Positions 15,691-24,114 of a stretch of DNA of 51,077 nucleotides are shown here, piece by piece. The position numbers and the translations under genes were made by a program. The notes under the pieces are model-generated. The model was not told the origin of the DNA. It saw only the letters and a program-made list of their open reading frames with translations, and ran no database searches. Positions within the stretch are counted from its first letter, which is position 1. The number at the start of each line of letters is the position of its first letter. The DNA is taken from the NCBI GenBank assembly GCA_020850315.1, contig JADZEY010000024.1, positions 1-51,077 of the forward strand, written 5' to 3'. Source of the DNA: Armatimonadota bacterium. Lineage in GTDB: Bacteria > Bacteroidota > Ignavibacteria > OLB7.

Positions 15691-16014
15691 GAATCTATTC
15701 CCAATTATCAACTCACCTTACGCAACGCCAAGGTCAGTGGTCAGTAGTCAGTTGCAAAGAAGGTCACTCACCGTAGGCAGCATTTGGATAGTGAACAGTT
15801 GGCCGTTCAGTGGCTCCACTCATCCCCTTCGACAGGCTCAGGACAGGCTTCGACGGAGCGCGCAGCATGAGCGGAGAATGTGTTCCGGTAGAATGCCAAC
15901 GCACTGCAATCACCAAGATGTATCACGGTGCTGCGGAAGGTCAAGTATCAATCCTCAACTCTCAAATATCCATTGCGCCCTCTAGTCAATTTTCTCAATC
16001 AAGGTGTGCTGCCG
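15691..16014. repeat. Intergenic repeat region with CTCACCTTACGCA and heptamer units
   Basis: This 324-bp gap holds CTCACCTTACGCA at 15712-15724, a GTCAGTGGTCAGTAGTCAGT heptamer tract (15731-15755), a degenerate direct copy CTCACCGTAGGCA (about 15766-15778), and a TTCGACAGGCTCAGGACAGG block (about 15828-15850) of a type also seen inverted near 50.73 kb. No gene is apparent. The longer upstream reading of the next gene comes from this repeat material. Confidence 0.75.
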
Positions 16015-19000
16015 ATGACTGGTCGGGAGCAGGAGACCGCGCGGGCTCTGGCGTTTTACCAGGGGACGATGGAAGCGCAAGGGCTGCGTGCCGCGCTTCT
16101 TTTGGGAGAAGCTGGTTCCGGCAAAAGCCGACTGATAGAAGACCTTATTCCGCACGTGCTTCGCGAAGCGGGGGCGGTGGTTCACACCAAACTCTATCCG
16201 GAATCCACCACCTCCATCGCTCCAATTATTGCCCAAGCACTCTCCCGCTCAAGCTCCATGTTCAACCTTCTGCGGATTGAGCCGGAAGAGAATCTTCCGT
16301 CGGTTGCGGCAAGCCTGCGCCGGCTTGCGCAGCTGCGGCCAACGCTGGTGATTGTTGAGGATATCCACCTGTTAGAAGGCGAAGCCGAGCGGGAATTCTC
16401 CACGCTTCTGAACTCACTTTCCGACGAGCCTATCTCACTGCTGTGCGCTGCCCGCCCCACCCAGCTACAGGCGCGGGGTGTGCTGGAACGCTACCTTGTT
16501 GAAGAGATTGAGTTGGAAGGGATCACCACGCAAGGGGTGATCGCGTTGTGGCGGGCGTTGTTTGAATCACCACCCGATACCGAGGCGGTTCGTATCCTGC
16601 ACGAAGTCACGTTGGGAAATCCGTTGGCACTCCGTTCGGGGCTTCGGGGGGCGTTGAAATCGGGGGCATTGGCCCACGACCCCACACGCAACGCTTGGCG
16701 GCTGATGGTCCCCCCTTCCCTGTTTTCGGAATCGCTTGGGCGCAGCGTCCGGCTTCTTTCCGAAGGGCTGGCCGCGCACGTTTCGGCAGCGGAGCAGGAG
16801 TCCGCCGAGCAGTTGGCAACGTTAGGCGAACTGTTCGCACGCGAGGCCGCCGAGCTGCTGATCCCGGAAGCCACGCGGATGCTGGACATCCTGATGTTTA
16901 AGGGGATTGTTGCGCAAGCGCGCTCCACCGTTTCACCACTTAGCGGCAGCCCCAGCCGCCATCCGCTGCTGACCTTCACCCACAGCCTGCTTCACCGAAA
17001 TTTTGTTGAGCGTGCGCGGTTCGATGCTAACCACTGCGTTGCGTTGTTGGTGCAAAAAGCTCCGCTCTATTCTGTTGTCCCCTTCCAACTTCTTGCTGAT
17101 TATCACGGCCCAATCAACGCAGGGCTGGATCATCTGGAAGTTGCCATCCAACAAGCGTTTGCGGCCATTGGCGTGCTGAACCGCAGCGCCGATTGGCAGT
17201 TGGGAACCGTTGTCTGGAAAGCGGCGTTCGCGCTAAGCCAGTTCCATGCCGACCAGCGCACCGAGCGTCAGCGAAGCATCTTGCAAGCAGAGTTGCTGCA
17301 CAACCGCCTGCGCCTAATCCGCCAGCAAACCGCCGAACGCGATGCCATTGCCCAGCAGTTAGACACCCTAACCGAACAGTTTGCCAGCGACGAAGAGCTT
17401 GCCCCAATGCGGCTGAACGCCCTTGCCCACAAGCAGCTTGCAGTTATGCGAAGCGACCACCACAAGGCTTTGGAAATATGGAATGAAGTGGAGCAGATCA
17501 CAGCCTGCTACCCAAGCGTTCGCTTCACCGAATCGTATGTGCATCACCTGCGTGGCATGATGATTTCGGCACGGGCAAACAGCGACGAAGCGATCTTCAC
17601 CGTGATTGAGCAGCGGCTGAACGACTTGAACGATGGAGCCGAACATGAGCGTATCTGGAAGCACGCACGCCGAATCGTTGGCCCCTATCTGCTGGACATT
17701 TTCAGCACACAAGCGGAGTTAGACCGCCGGTTGCAATTGCTACGGGAGTTGGAGCGTGAGTCGTTAGAGTTCGACATTGGGTTGCCCTGGCTGAAGGCGA
17801 TTCTGCTGTACGAGCTTGGCAAGTTCCAAGAAGTGATAGAGTTGCTTCCACAAATCGCACCACGGCTGTTGGAGCGTGGGCTGTACGGCAATTTCTGCCA
17901 GGCCCAACTGCTGATACTCTGTGTGGAGTTAGGGCTTGGCGGAAGCATTGAGCAAGTGGAAGCACGGATTGCAGCACTGCAACCGCAATTCCCCAACGAA
18001 TACGAGCCGATGTTTCGCCGAAGCATCAGCATCCATCTGTGCGATTCGGCATTGCTGCACGGGGACGACCAATGGGCGTTGCAAACGTTCCGCCGCTATT
18101 CCAACCAGGCGATGATTCTCCCATTTCCATTGCGGTTGCTGCTTCGGTTGTTGGATTCGCCAACGATTGAGGCAATCAGCAGCTTACACCAAAGCAGCTA
18201 TGCCGATGGAAGCGACATCTACACCGTGGTTGCCACCATCATCCAAGGGGGAGGCCCAGAGCAGATTGTGGAAGGGATGCAACGATTGCTTAACGAGCCA
18301 ATCCTTCGGCGCGACCGCGTTACCGAAGTGGTTGCAGCCGCCTTGTTTGCCGAAACAATACTGCCCCACTACCTAAGCGACAGCCACACCAAGCCGCTGC
18401 AGAAAGCAATCCACAGCACACTAACCCGTGCGTTGGAATGGCTGGAGGAACGGGGATTGTTTGGATATATGCGGGGCGTGCTAACGCGGTTTTCCGGGAT
18501 GTTCAACCAGAAAGCATTGGCAAAATGGAGGGGCGCGGCCACCGCGCTGGAGCGATTGCTGCAAGGGCAAAACAGCAACCCGACCGAACGGCAAGAATCG
18601 CTGACGATGCTTGGAACAATTGAGTTCCGCCGTCCCAACCAGGAGCCCGCACGCCCACGCGGGGCGCGGCTGAAAATCATACTGGGGCTGCTGGCTGCCG
18701 ACCGGATGCTGGACAAACGGCTCACCAACCGCGAATTCTACTGCATTGCCGCCGGCGACGACGATCTGGAGCGCGCACGCACAACCGTCTATTCGGCCAT
18801 GCACCGCCTGAAGGAGATCGTTGGCCCCGACGCAATCCTGACCGATGGAGAGAAGCCGGAACTTGACCTGTCGAGGGTGCATGTTGATCTGTTGGAGGCT
18901 CACGGGCTGCTGAAGGAAGCAATGGCGGCCATGCGCGAATCGGCATGGATGCGCGCACGCGCCCCGCTGATTGCTGCGCTGGATATTTTTGGGAGCCACG

Positions 19001-19263
19001 TCCCCTTCCCTACCCTCTACGAAACCTTCTTTGAGGCCGCCCGCGAGGATTTGGAAAACCGCATCCGAACAACGGCAATTCGCGTGGGCCGGGGGCTGTT
19101 TTTGGCGGGGGATGCCGCCAGTGCCGAAGCAGTTCTGCGCCGCGCACTTGCCACCATCCCGGATGATGAGGAGCTTCAGCAACTGCTGCGCCAAACCCTT
19201 GAATCGCTTGGAAAGCGGATTGAAATTGAACGGATGAAAATCCGCTCCGAAGAAGAAGAGTAG
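16015..19263 (+). CDS. AAA-ATPase regulator with C-terminal SARP/BTAD-like domain
   Basis: About 1082 residues from the ATG at 16015; an in-frame start at 15928 would add residues translated from intergenic sequence. An N-terminal STAND-like ATPase has Walker A GEAGSGKS (31-38) and Walker B LVIVEDIHLL (111-120). A very long helical, TPR-like middle follows. The last 220 residues resemble a SARP: a winged helix starting LTMLGTIEFRR, with a segment ARTTVYSAMHRLKEIVG, then a BTAD-like helical repeat (VHVDLLEAHGLL, FPTLYETFFEAA). SARP regulators normally carry the winged helix at the N-terminus, so the order is reversed here. It is probably a signal-responsive transcription activator; ligand and targets are unknown. 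Confidence 0.75.
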   Translation: MTGREQETARALAFYQGTMEAQGLRAALLLGEAGSGKSRLIEDLIPHVLREAGAVVHTKLYPESTTSIAPIIAQALSRSSSMFNLLRIEPEENLPSVAASLRRLAQLRPTLVIVEDIHLLEGEAEREFSTLLNSLSDEPISLLCAARPTQLQARGVLERYLVEEIELEGITTQGVIALWRALFESPPDTEAVRILHEVTLGNPLALRSGLRGALKSGALAHDPTRNAWRLMVPPSLFSESLGRSVRLLSEGLAAHVSAAEQESAEQLATLGELFAREAAELLIPEATRMLDILMFKGIVAQARSTVSPLSGSPSRHPLLTFTHSLLHRNFVERARFDANHCVALLVQKAPLYSVVPFQLLADYHGPINAGLDHLEVAIQQAFAAIGVLNRSADWQLGTVVWKAAFALSQFHADQRTERQRSILQAELLHNRLRLIRQQTAERDAIAQQLDTLTEQFASDEELAPMRLNALAHKQLAVMRSDHHKALEIWNEVEQITACYPSVRFTESYVHHLRGMMISARANSDEAIFTVIEQRLNDLNDGAEHERIWKHARRIVGPYLLDIFSTQAELDRRLQLLRELERESLEFDIGLPWLKAILLYELGKFQEVIELLPQIAPRLLERGLYGNFCQAQLLILCVELGLGGSIEQVEARIAALQPQFPNEYEPMFRRSISIHLCDSALLHGDDQWALQTFRRYSNQAMILPFPLRLLLRLLDSPTIEAISSLHQSSYADGSDIYTVVATIIQGGGPEQIVEGMQRLLNEPILRRDRVTEVVAAALFAETILPHYLSDSHTKPLQKAIHSTLTRALEWLEERGLFGYMRGVLTRFSGMFNQKALAKWRGAATALERLLQGQNSNPTERQESLTMLGTIEFRRPNQEPARPRGARLKIILGLLAADRMLDKRLTNREFYCIAAGDDDLERARTTVYSAMHRLKEIVGPDAILTDGEKPELDLSRVHVDLLEAHGLLKEAMAAMRESAWMRARAPLIAALDIFGSHVPFPTLYETFFEAAREDLENRIRTTAIRVGRGLFLAGDAASAEAVLRRALATIPDDEELQQLLRQTLESLGKRIEIERMKIRSEEEE

Positions 19264-19298
19264 CGGGAAGCGTTAGTAGTAGAGTAACTGGCCAAAAC

Positions 19299-19331
19299 AT
19301 AAGGGGGAATCCTTCACGGATTCCCCCTTAT
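19299..19331 (+). terminator. Stem-loop terminator after the ATPase regulator
   Basis: 14-bp perfect arms 19299-19312 and 19318-19331 (GGATTCCCCCTTAT) with a 5-nt loop, 35 bp after the stop codon. There is no clear T-tract after it on the plus strand, so its strength as a terminator is uncertain. The rest of the gap to 19535 shows no gene. Confidence 0.6.
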
Positions 19332-19535
19332 CTGGACATACGGCAATGTTGCTGCGCAACTGTTTGCGGTAACAAAGCGGCAATTGATGATTTCCCTGCT
19401 CTCCCACTGTCACTTGCTTCCCCAACCAGCTTGCACAACCACGTGCCGTTGATGGATACTCAATCCCTAACGGGATAAAGACAACGATGGTGGCAAAAGT
19501 TCTCACCCCCCCCCTAAAAAAAATTTGCCGCAAAA

Positions 19536-19572
19536 AATCTGCCGCAGTGCAGCCTGTTCACTGCGGCAGATT
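19536..19572 (-). terminator. Rho-independent terminator of the cyclophilin gene
   Basis: 14-bp perfect arms (CACTGCGGCAGATT at 19559-19572 with its complement at 19536-19549) and a 9-nt loop. On the minus strand the hairpin runs straight into TTTTTT. It lies 46 bp downstream of the cyclophilin stop. Confidence 0.88.
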
Positions 19573-19617
19573 GTGTTGGCCGAAAACAACAAGAAGCAAG
19601 CCTGGCGAACTTCCCTT

Positions 19618-20253
19618 TTACTTGGTTCTTTTTGGAGCCTGCTTCCCTTTCACTGCTTTCTGGACGATCTTCTCAATCTTCATATCAATCCGCTGGACTG
19701 GGTTATCGCCGGCATCGCGCTGGGCGGCAACGATTTTATCCACAACATCCAACCCCGTTACCACTTGCCCATACACGGTGTATTGGCGGTCAAGGTGTGG
19801 AGCGTTGGCAACGCAGATGAAGAACTGGGATGCCGCGCTGTTCGGGTCGTTGGTGCGGGCTGCAGACAGAATGCCCCTGCTGTGTGAGATAGCATTGAAC
19901 TCTGCAGGAATTTTCCGCTGCGATGGGTCGCTAACGCCCCATGTGTTGCGGGGCGCGTTGGGATTTTTGGAGTTCAGCCCGCCTCCCTGAATCATAAAGC
20001 CAGGGATCACGCGGTGGAACGCGGTTCCATCGTAAAATTTGGCGGCCACAAGGCTGTCGAAATTTGCGCAGTGCTTTGGCGCAACATCGGGGAATAGCTC
20101 CATCACAATGTCACCCAGCGGGGCTCCCGCTTGCGTAACGTGGATAACGTACTTGGGGCGAATAACCCCGGCCGGTGGCGCGGGGACGGTTTGGGCAGCG
20201 GCAGTGGCAACCACCAAAAAAGCTGCTGCAATCAAGCCAAATGTTTGTTTCAT
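19618..20253 (-). CDS. Exported cyclophilin-type peptidyl-prolyl cis-trans isomerase
   Basis: 211 residues. The signal peptide MKQTFGLIAAAFLVVATAAAQ ends in an AAA-Q cleavage site, so the enzyme is probably periplasmic. The cyclophilin fold covers about 35-200, with catalytic and binding motifs FHRVIPGFMIQGGG, AASQFFICVANAPHLDRQYTVYGQV and GDIVMELFPDVAPKHCANF. It catalyses proline isomerisation during folding of exported proteins. The C-terminus is lysine-rich (VKGKQAPKRTK). The gene is monocistronic: divergent from truC upstream and followed by a strong terminator. No N-terminal lipobox is visible. Confidence 0.95.
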   Translation of the reverse strand: MKQTFGLIAAAFLVVATAAAQTVPAPPAGVIRPKYVIHVTQAGAPLGDIVMELFPDVAPKHCANFDSLVAAKFYDGTAFHRVIPGFMIQGGGLNSKNPNAPRNTWGVSDPSQRKIPAEFNAISHSRGILSAARTNDPNSAASQFFICVANAPHLDRQYTVYGQVVTGLDVVDKIVAAQRDAGDNPVQRIDMKIEKIVQKAVKGKQAPKRTK

Positions 20254-20328
20254 ACCTGTTTGTGTTCTCCGTCGTTTATTGGTTGTTGGTTATGTTGAAG
20301 CGCTCATCAATGCTCGGAATCGGTACCT

Positions 20329-21039
20329 ATGCCACAGCCCACGCACCACCAGATCAAGGTGGAAATTCTTGCCGAAAATGATTTCTGTATCGCCATCAAC
20401 AAGCCATCTGGATTGCTGACGGTTCCCTCGGCCCTGGCCCCCGACAAGCGAACGTGCATGTCAATGCTGCGGGATCAGTTGGGAGCGCGCGTGTATCCGG
20501 TGCATCGCTTGGATCGCGCAACCAGCGGCGTTCTGCTGTTTGCTCGCACAAGCGCATCGGCAAAAAAAATTGCCGAAATGTTTTCCAACCGAAGCATCAC
20601 CAAGACCTACATTGCTGTGGTGCGGGGCCATCTGTTGAAGTCGGGAACCATTGACCACCCGATTGCCGAAACAAAGCAGAGCCAGCCAGTGGAAGCCATT
20701 ACTCAGTTTACCCCACTTGCCCAGATTGAGCTTCCGATCCCTGTTGGGCGATACGCCACGGCACGCTACACCCTGCTATGGCTAACCCCGCTCACGGGGC
20801 GCAATCATCAACTGCGGCGGCATCTTGCGCACCTGCGCCATCCAATTATTGGCGACACAATCTACGGCGACGGGCGGCATACAGCGATGTTCCGGCAACA
20901 ACTTGGAATCCATCGGCTGATGCTGCACGCTTCCTCCCTTTCGCTTCCGGCAATTGAGGCTACCCCACCACTGGCAATCACTGCGCCGGTTCCAAACGAG
21001 TTCGCCCAGCTGTTCGCCGATTACTTCCCCCAACGCTGA
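20329..21039 (+). CDS. truC: RluA-family pseudouridine synthase, TruC-like
   Basis: 236 residues. It lacks the S4 domain of RluD-type enzymes, like TruC. The catalytic Asp62 lies in VHRLDRATSGVLLFA. The TruC-like C-terminal segment GRNHQLRRHLAHLRHPIIGDTIYGD, then RLMLHASSLSLP, is very well conserved. TruC isomerises U65 in tRNAs; RluA-type rRNA sites are the alternative substrate. The 3' end overlaps the convergent trmO gene by 19 bp, putting two tRNA-modification genes tail to tail. Confidence 0.88.
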   Translation: MPQPTHHQIKVEILAENDFCIAINKPSGLLTVPSALAPDKRTCMSMLRDQLGARVYPVHRLDRATSGVLLFARTSASAKKIAEMFSNRSITKTYIAVVRGHLLKSGTIDHPIAETKQSQPVEAITQFTPLAQIELPIPVGRYATARYTLLWLTPLTGRNHQLRRHLAHLRHPIIGDTIYGDGRHTAMFRQQLGIHRLMLHASSLSLPAIEATPPLAITAPVPNEFAQLFADYFPQR

Positions 21040-21842
21040 TGAAAACTGCGGTGTGCCGATTCTTGATGCAGCGTGCCAACGCGTGCGGCATCGGCAAGCG
21101 ATTCGGCAGTGTAGCCGCTGGCAATTTCATCAATCACCACCACCCTCCCCTGCCTGCTAAACCGCACCCTCCACGATTGCAGGGCCAGTTCGTACCCATC
21201 TTCGGAAATCTGTTTAATGCGGCGGTACGGGTGCGGGTGCGGTGTCCGTTGAAGCAACCCCGAAGCGGTGGCAAGATCAATCCCATATTCTTGCTGCAAA
21301 AAATCCTGCTGTTCCCAGGCCAACAAGCTCCATCGCACAGAAAATAATGGCTCGGCACGCAGTTCCGTATCCATCTCATCCAGCCACCCCTGTTTGGCAG
21401 TTGGATATGCTTCAACCGAGGGCAAATATGGCTTGATATCAAGGATCGGCGTTCCATCCAGAATATCCGGGGAAGCAACGCGAAGGGTTCGGCCACGAAT
21501 TTCAAGAAGCTGAAGAAGCGACAATCCGATTGGGTTAGGCCGATGTGGTGAGCGGGTAGCAAAAACCCCGCGGCGGGTTAGCCCCCCACGCGGCGGAAGC
21601 ACCGTTGGCCGCCAGCCGGTGGATTGGTCGAACCAAAAAATCACCCAAATAAACTCAAACCCTTGAAGGTCGCGCAAGGCTTGCTCAAAATTGCATCCTT
21701 CATGCAGCGTAATCATTCCTTCGCTGGGAATTTCGGCAAGGTTAGGCTGGCGTGGTGCTTCTGATTTGCGGTTGTAGGGCGTTGTCATCACCCCAATTTC
21801 GGTGGCAATAAAATTGCGCCCCGGTGGCTTCGCTTGCATCAT
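21021..21842 (-). CDS. trmO: tRNA (t6A37) N6-methyltransferase TrmO (TsaA/YaeB family)
   Basis: 273 residues. The TsaA-like beta-barrel domain (about 15-150) includes IGVMTTPYNRKSEAPRQPNL, LQGFEFIWVIFWFDQS and RRGVFATRSPHRPNPIGLSLL, all diagnostic of TrmO. A helical C-terminal region with a DIKPYLPSVEAYP core follows. TrmO uses SAM to methylate t6A at position 37 of tRNA-Thr. Two adjacent ATGs start at 21842 and 21839; the first overlaps the stop of the upstream lipoprotein gene as TAATG, so the pair is translationally coupled despite unrelated function. The 3' end overlaps truC. Confidence 0.93.
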   Translation of the reverse strand: MMQAKPPGRNFIATEIGVMTTPYNRKSEAPRQPNLAEIPSEGMITLHEGCNFEQALRDLQGFEFIWVIFWFDQSTGWRPTVLPPRGGLTRRGVFATRSPHRPNPIGLSLLQLLEIRGRTLRVASPDILDGTPILDIKPYLPSVEAYPTAKQGWLDEMDTELRAEPLFSVRWSLLAWEQQDFLQQEYGIDLATASGLLQRTPHPHPYRRIKQISEDGYELALQSWRVRFSRQGRVVVIDEIASGYTAESLADAARVGTLHQESAHRSFHQRWGK

Positions 21843-22609
21843 TATTGCGAAGTTGCTTGAAAAGGGAGAGTGAGTGCCGGGGTTGTTTGATTGTTGAAGA
21901 AAAACAGAACATGATAATTTCCGGCGGCTAATCCGTCCTGCAACGTTAAAATAAACACCACCGATTCCTCTCCACGCCGAAGAGTAATTGGTACACGGTC
22001 AATTTCTCCATTCCCATCTTGTACCCAGCTTGCAGTTAATGTTGTTTTTGGTGGAACATTGGCTAATTTCAGGTGTGCATACACTACCGAAGTACGTAAC
22101 GGAAAAGCATCACTCCGCTGTTTCCCTTGTGGGTCGCTGGCAAGGAAGGAATTGGTGATCTGCGCCCCTTTGGAAACCACTGTAAAAGCAAGGGTTTGGT
22201 CGGGTTGAGGTTTTGCTTTGCCATCGGAATCAATAAAAATTTCAAGCAAATAATTTCCTGCTGGCAAGGGTGATGTTGGGGTTAAGGATAACGTGACATA
22301 CTTGCTATTTGGTGCCGATTTCACAGCTACTTCGCCAACCGTTGTCCCATGCTGAACCCCAGGAACACGATCTGCACTCCATTTCCCACGTATTTGTGCA
22401 ATACCTTCGCTTTGTTGAAAAATCAGCACACACCGAATGGCAGAATCCATTGAGGAGAATTCTTTTGTTCGGTCAAGTGGCTCCCCGGCTGCATTGATTG
22501 TGTGGCAAAGCACGCCATCAAGCAGCTGCGGCGGGGCGGAAGAATTTCTGCATCCGACAGTAGCGATTGCAAGGGCTATCAGGATAATTATCCGCACGTA
22601 CACAGGCAA
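21842..22609 (-). CDS. Predicted lipoprotein of unknown function
   Basis: 255 residues. The N-terminus is a type II signal peptide with lipobox ATVGC (MPVYVRIIILIALAIATVGC), so it should be a lipid-anchored envelope protein. The mature part has two similar beta-rich segments with the pattern SPLPAGNYLLEIFID and DGLAAGNYHVLFFF, suggesting two Ig-like or similar beta domains. No catalytic motif is visible. Its A+T content looks higher than that of neighbouring core genes. It lies 60 bp downstream of the NtrC-type regulator on the same strand and is coupled to trmO by a TAATG overlap. Function unknown. Confidence 0.78.
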   Translation of the reverse strand: MPVYVRIIILIALAIATVGCRNSSAPPQLLDGVLCHTINAAGEPLDRTKEFSSMDSAIRCVLIFQQSEGIAQIRGKWSADRVPGVQHGTTVGEVAVKSAPNSKYVTLSLTPTSPLPAGNYLLEIFIDSDGKAKPQPDQTLAFTVVSKGAQITNSFLASDPQGKQRSDAFPLRTSVVYAHLKLANVPPKTTLTASWVQDGNGEIDRVPITLRRGEESVVFILTLQDGLAAGNYHVLFFFNNQTTPALTLPFQATSQ

Positions 22610-22669
22610 AATCGGGTTTACAGTTATGGTGTAAGCAGTTCAGTTCATTTGATGTGGGGCAGTTAAATT

Positions 22670-24046
22670 TTACCCGCGTATCTCATATTTTTTCATCATC
22701 TCATACATTGTTGAGCGGCTGATATGAAGTTTTTTTGCGGCCTCAAGGATATTGCCTTCGGTCACTTTCAATGCGTGTTTTACCGCTTGCTCTTTTAACG
22801 CCTCTAGCGGAATAATCATGCTTTGATTTTCAAACACCGAGTCCGCCGGAACGGAAACGCCTTCGCCATCAGCAAATGAGCGCAAGGCAAGGGGAAGGTC
22901 TTCTTCGGTAATCATATCACTTTCGCACAGCAACACACCGCGCTCAATCGCGCTCTCCAGCTCGCGCACATTCCCCGGCCATGGATAATCATACAGCATT
23001 TTAATTGCCTTGCGTGAGATAGTCCTGATTTTTTTTCCTTCGCGCTTGTTGTACACGTTCAGGAAATGCTCGGCCAGCATCAGCACATCGCTTCGCCGCT
23101 CGCGAAGCGGTGGCAACATTATTGGGAATGAGGAGAGCCGATAGTATAGATCTTCTCGGAACTCTTTATTTCTGCTGGCTTTCATTAAATCCCGATTGGT
23201 TGCCGATACGATTCGGACATCACTGGTAAGCACCTCGATCCCACCAACGCGCTCGAATTGTTTTTGCTGAATTGCCCGCAGCAATTTTGCCTGCAAATTC
23301 AAATCCAACTCGCCAATTTCATCAAGAAAAATAGTGCCACCGCTTGCTTGCTCAAATTTTCCAAATTTGCGAGCAATTGCGCCGGTAAATGCCCCTTTTT
23401 CATGGCCGAACATCTCACTCTCAATCAAATCGCGTGGGATTGCAGCGCAGTTCACCGCAATAAATGGTCCGTTTTTTCGCTTTCCATTAAAATGGATTGC
23501 CCGAGCAATTAATTCCTTTCCTGTTCCGCTTTCCCCTTGAATCAGCACGGAGATATCGCTGTCTTTGGCTTTGTGAACCAATTTCAGGGCGTTCTCCATT
23601 GGCCCAGCCGATGCAATGATATTGGCAATCTTGCCGGTCTCGGCAACGCTATCGCGTAGTTGGTGAATTTCCCGTTTTAGCGAGTGCATTTCCAGAGCGT
23701 TGCGGACGGCGAGTTCTAGTTTATTCAGGTCAATGGTTTTGGGAAAATAGTCCATTGCTCCCAGCTTGATCGTCTCCACCACAACATCAATTTGCCCTTG
23801 TGCAGAAAGCATCACCACTGGGACATCAGCATCCCGCTTGCGGATTTCGCGAAGGGTCTCCACGCCGCTAATCCCAGGAAGCATGACATCCAGAATGATA
23901 AGATCGGGCCCCAGGTCCAACGCCTCAAGGCACTGTTCCCCGCTGCTGAACAGCTGAAGGTTGTATTCCCATTTGGTTTTTAACCAATGTTCCATCAGGC
24001 GGCGAACGCTGTGATCGTCGTCAACAACGTAAATCAAGGGTTTCAT
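22670..24046 (-). CDS. NtrC-family sigma-54-dependent response regulator
   Basis: 458 residues with the three standard domains. The receiver (1-120) has phospho-acceptor Asp53 (LIILDVMLPG) and Lys103. The AAA+ domain has Walker A GESGTGKE (171-178), the sigma-54 contact loop GAFTGA (218-223) and Walker B IFLDE (239-243). The C-terminal Fis-type HTH ends in EAAKKLHISRSTMYEMMKKY. It should activate RNA polymerase with sigma-54 when phosphorylated. No histidine kinase gene is adjacent, so it is an orphan here. It lies 68 bp after the molybdopterin oxidoreductase gene in the same direction; co-transcription is possible. Confidence 0.95.
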   Translation of the reverse strand: MKPLIYVVDDDHSVRRLMEHWLKTKWEYNLQLFSSGEQCLEALDLGPDLIILDVMLPGISGVETLREIRKRDADVPVVMLSAQGQIDVVVETIKLGAMDYFPKTIDLNKLELAVRNALEMHSLKREIHQLRDSVAETGKIANIIASAGPMENALKLVHKAKDSDISVLIQGESGTGKELIARAIHFNGKRKNGPFIAVNCAAIPRDLIESEMFGHEKGAFTGAIARKFGKFEQASGGTIFLDEIGELDLNLQAKLLRAIQQKQFERVGGIEVLTSDVRIVSATNRDLMKASRNKEFREDLYYRLSSFPIMLPPLRERRSDVLMLAEHFLNVYNKREGKKIRTISRKAIKMLYDYPWPGNVRELESAIERGVLLCESDMITEEDLPLALRSFADGEGVSVPADSVFENQSMIIPLEALKEQAVKHALKVTEGNILEAAKKLHISRSTMYEMMKKYEIRG

Positions 24047-24114
24047 AGTTGGCCAGGAAAAATTGAGCAGTGCGTTGGCAGCGCATCAGGTATGCGGTTG
24101 CGGCTTGCGTTCGG

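Noticed and set aside
21842-22609. Lipoprotein as a partner of trmO because of the coupled start
   Set aside because: The overlap shows shared transcription only; a cell-envelope lipoprotein and a tRNA methylase have no evident common role.
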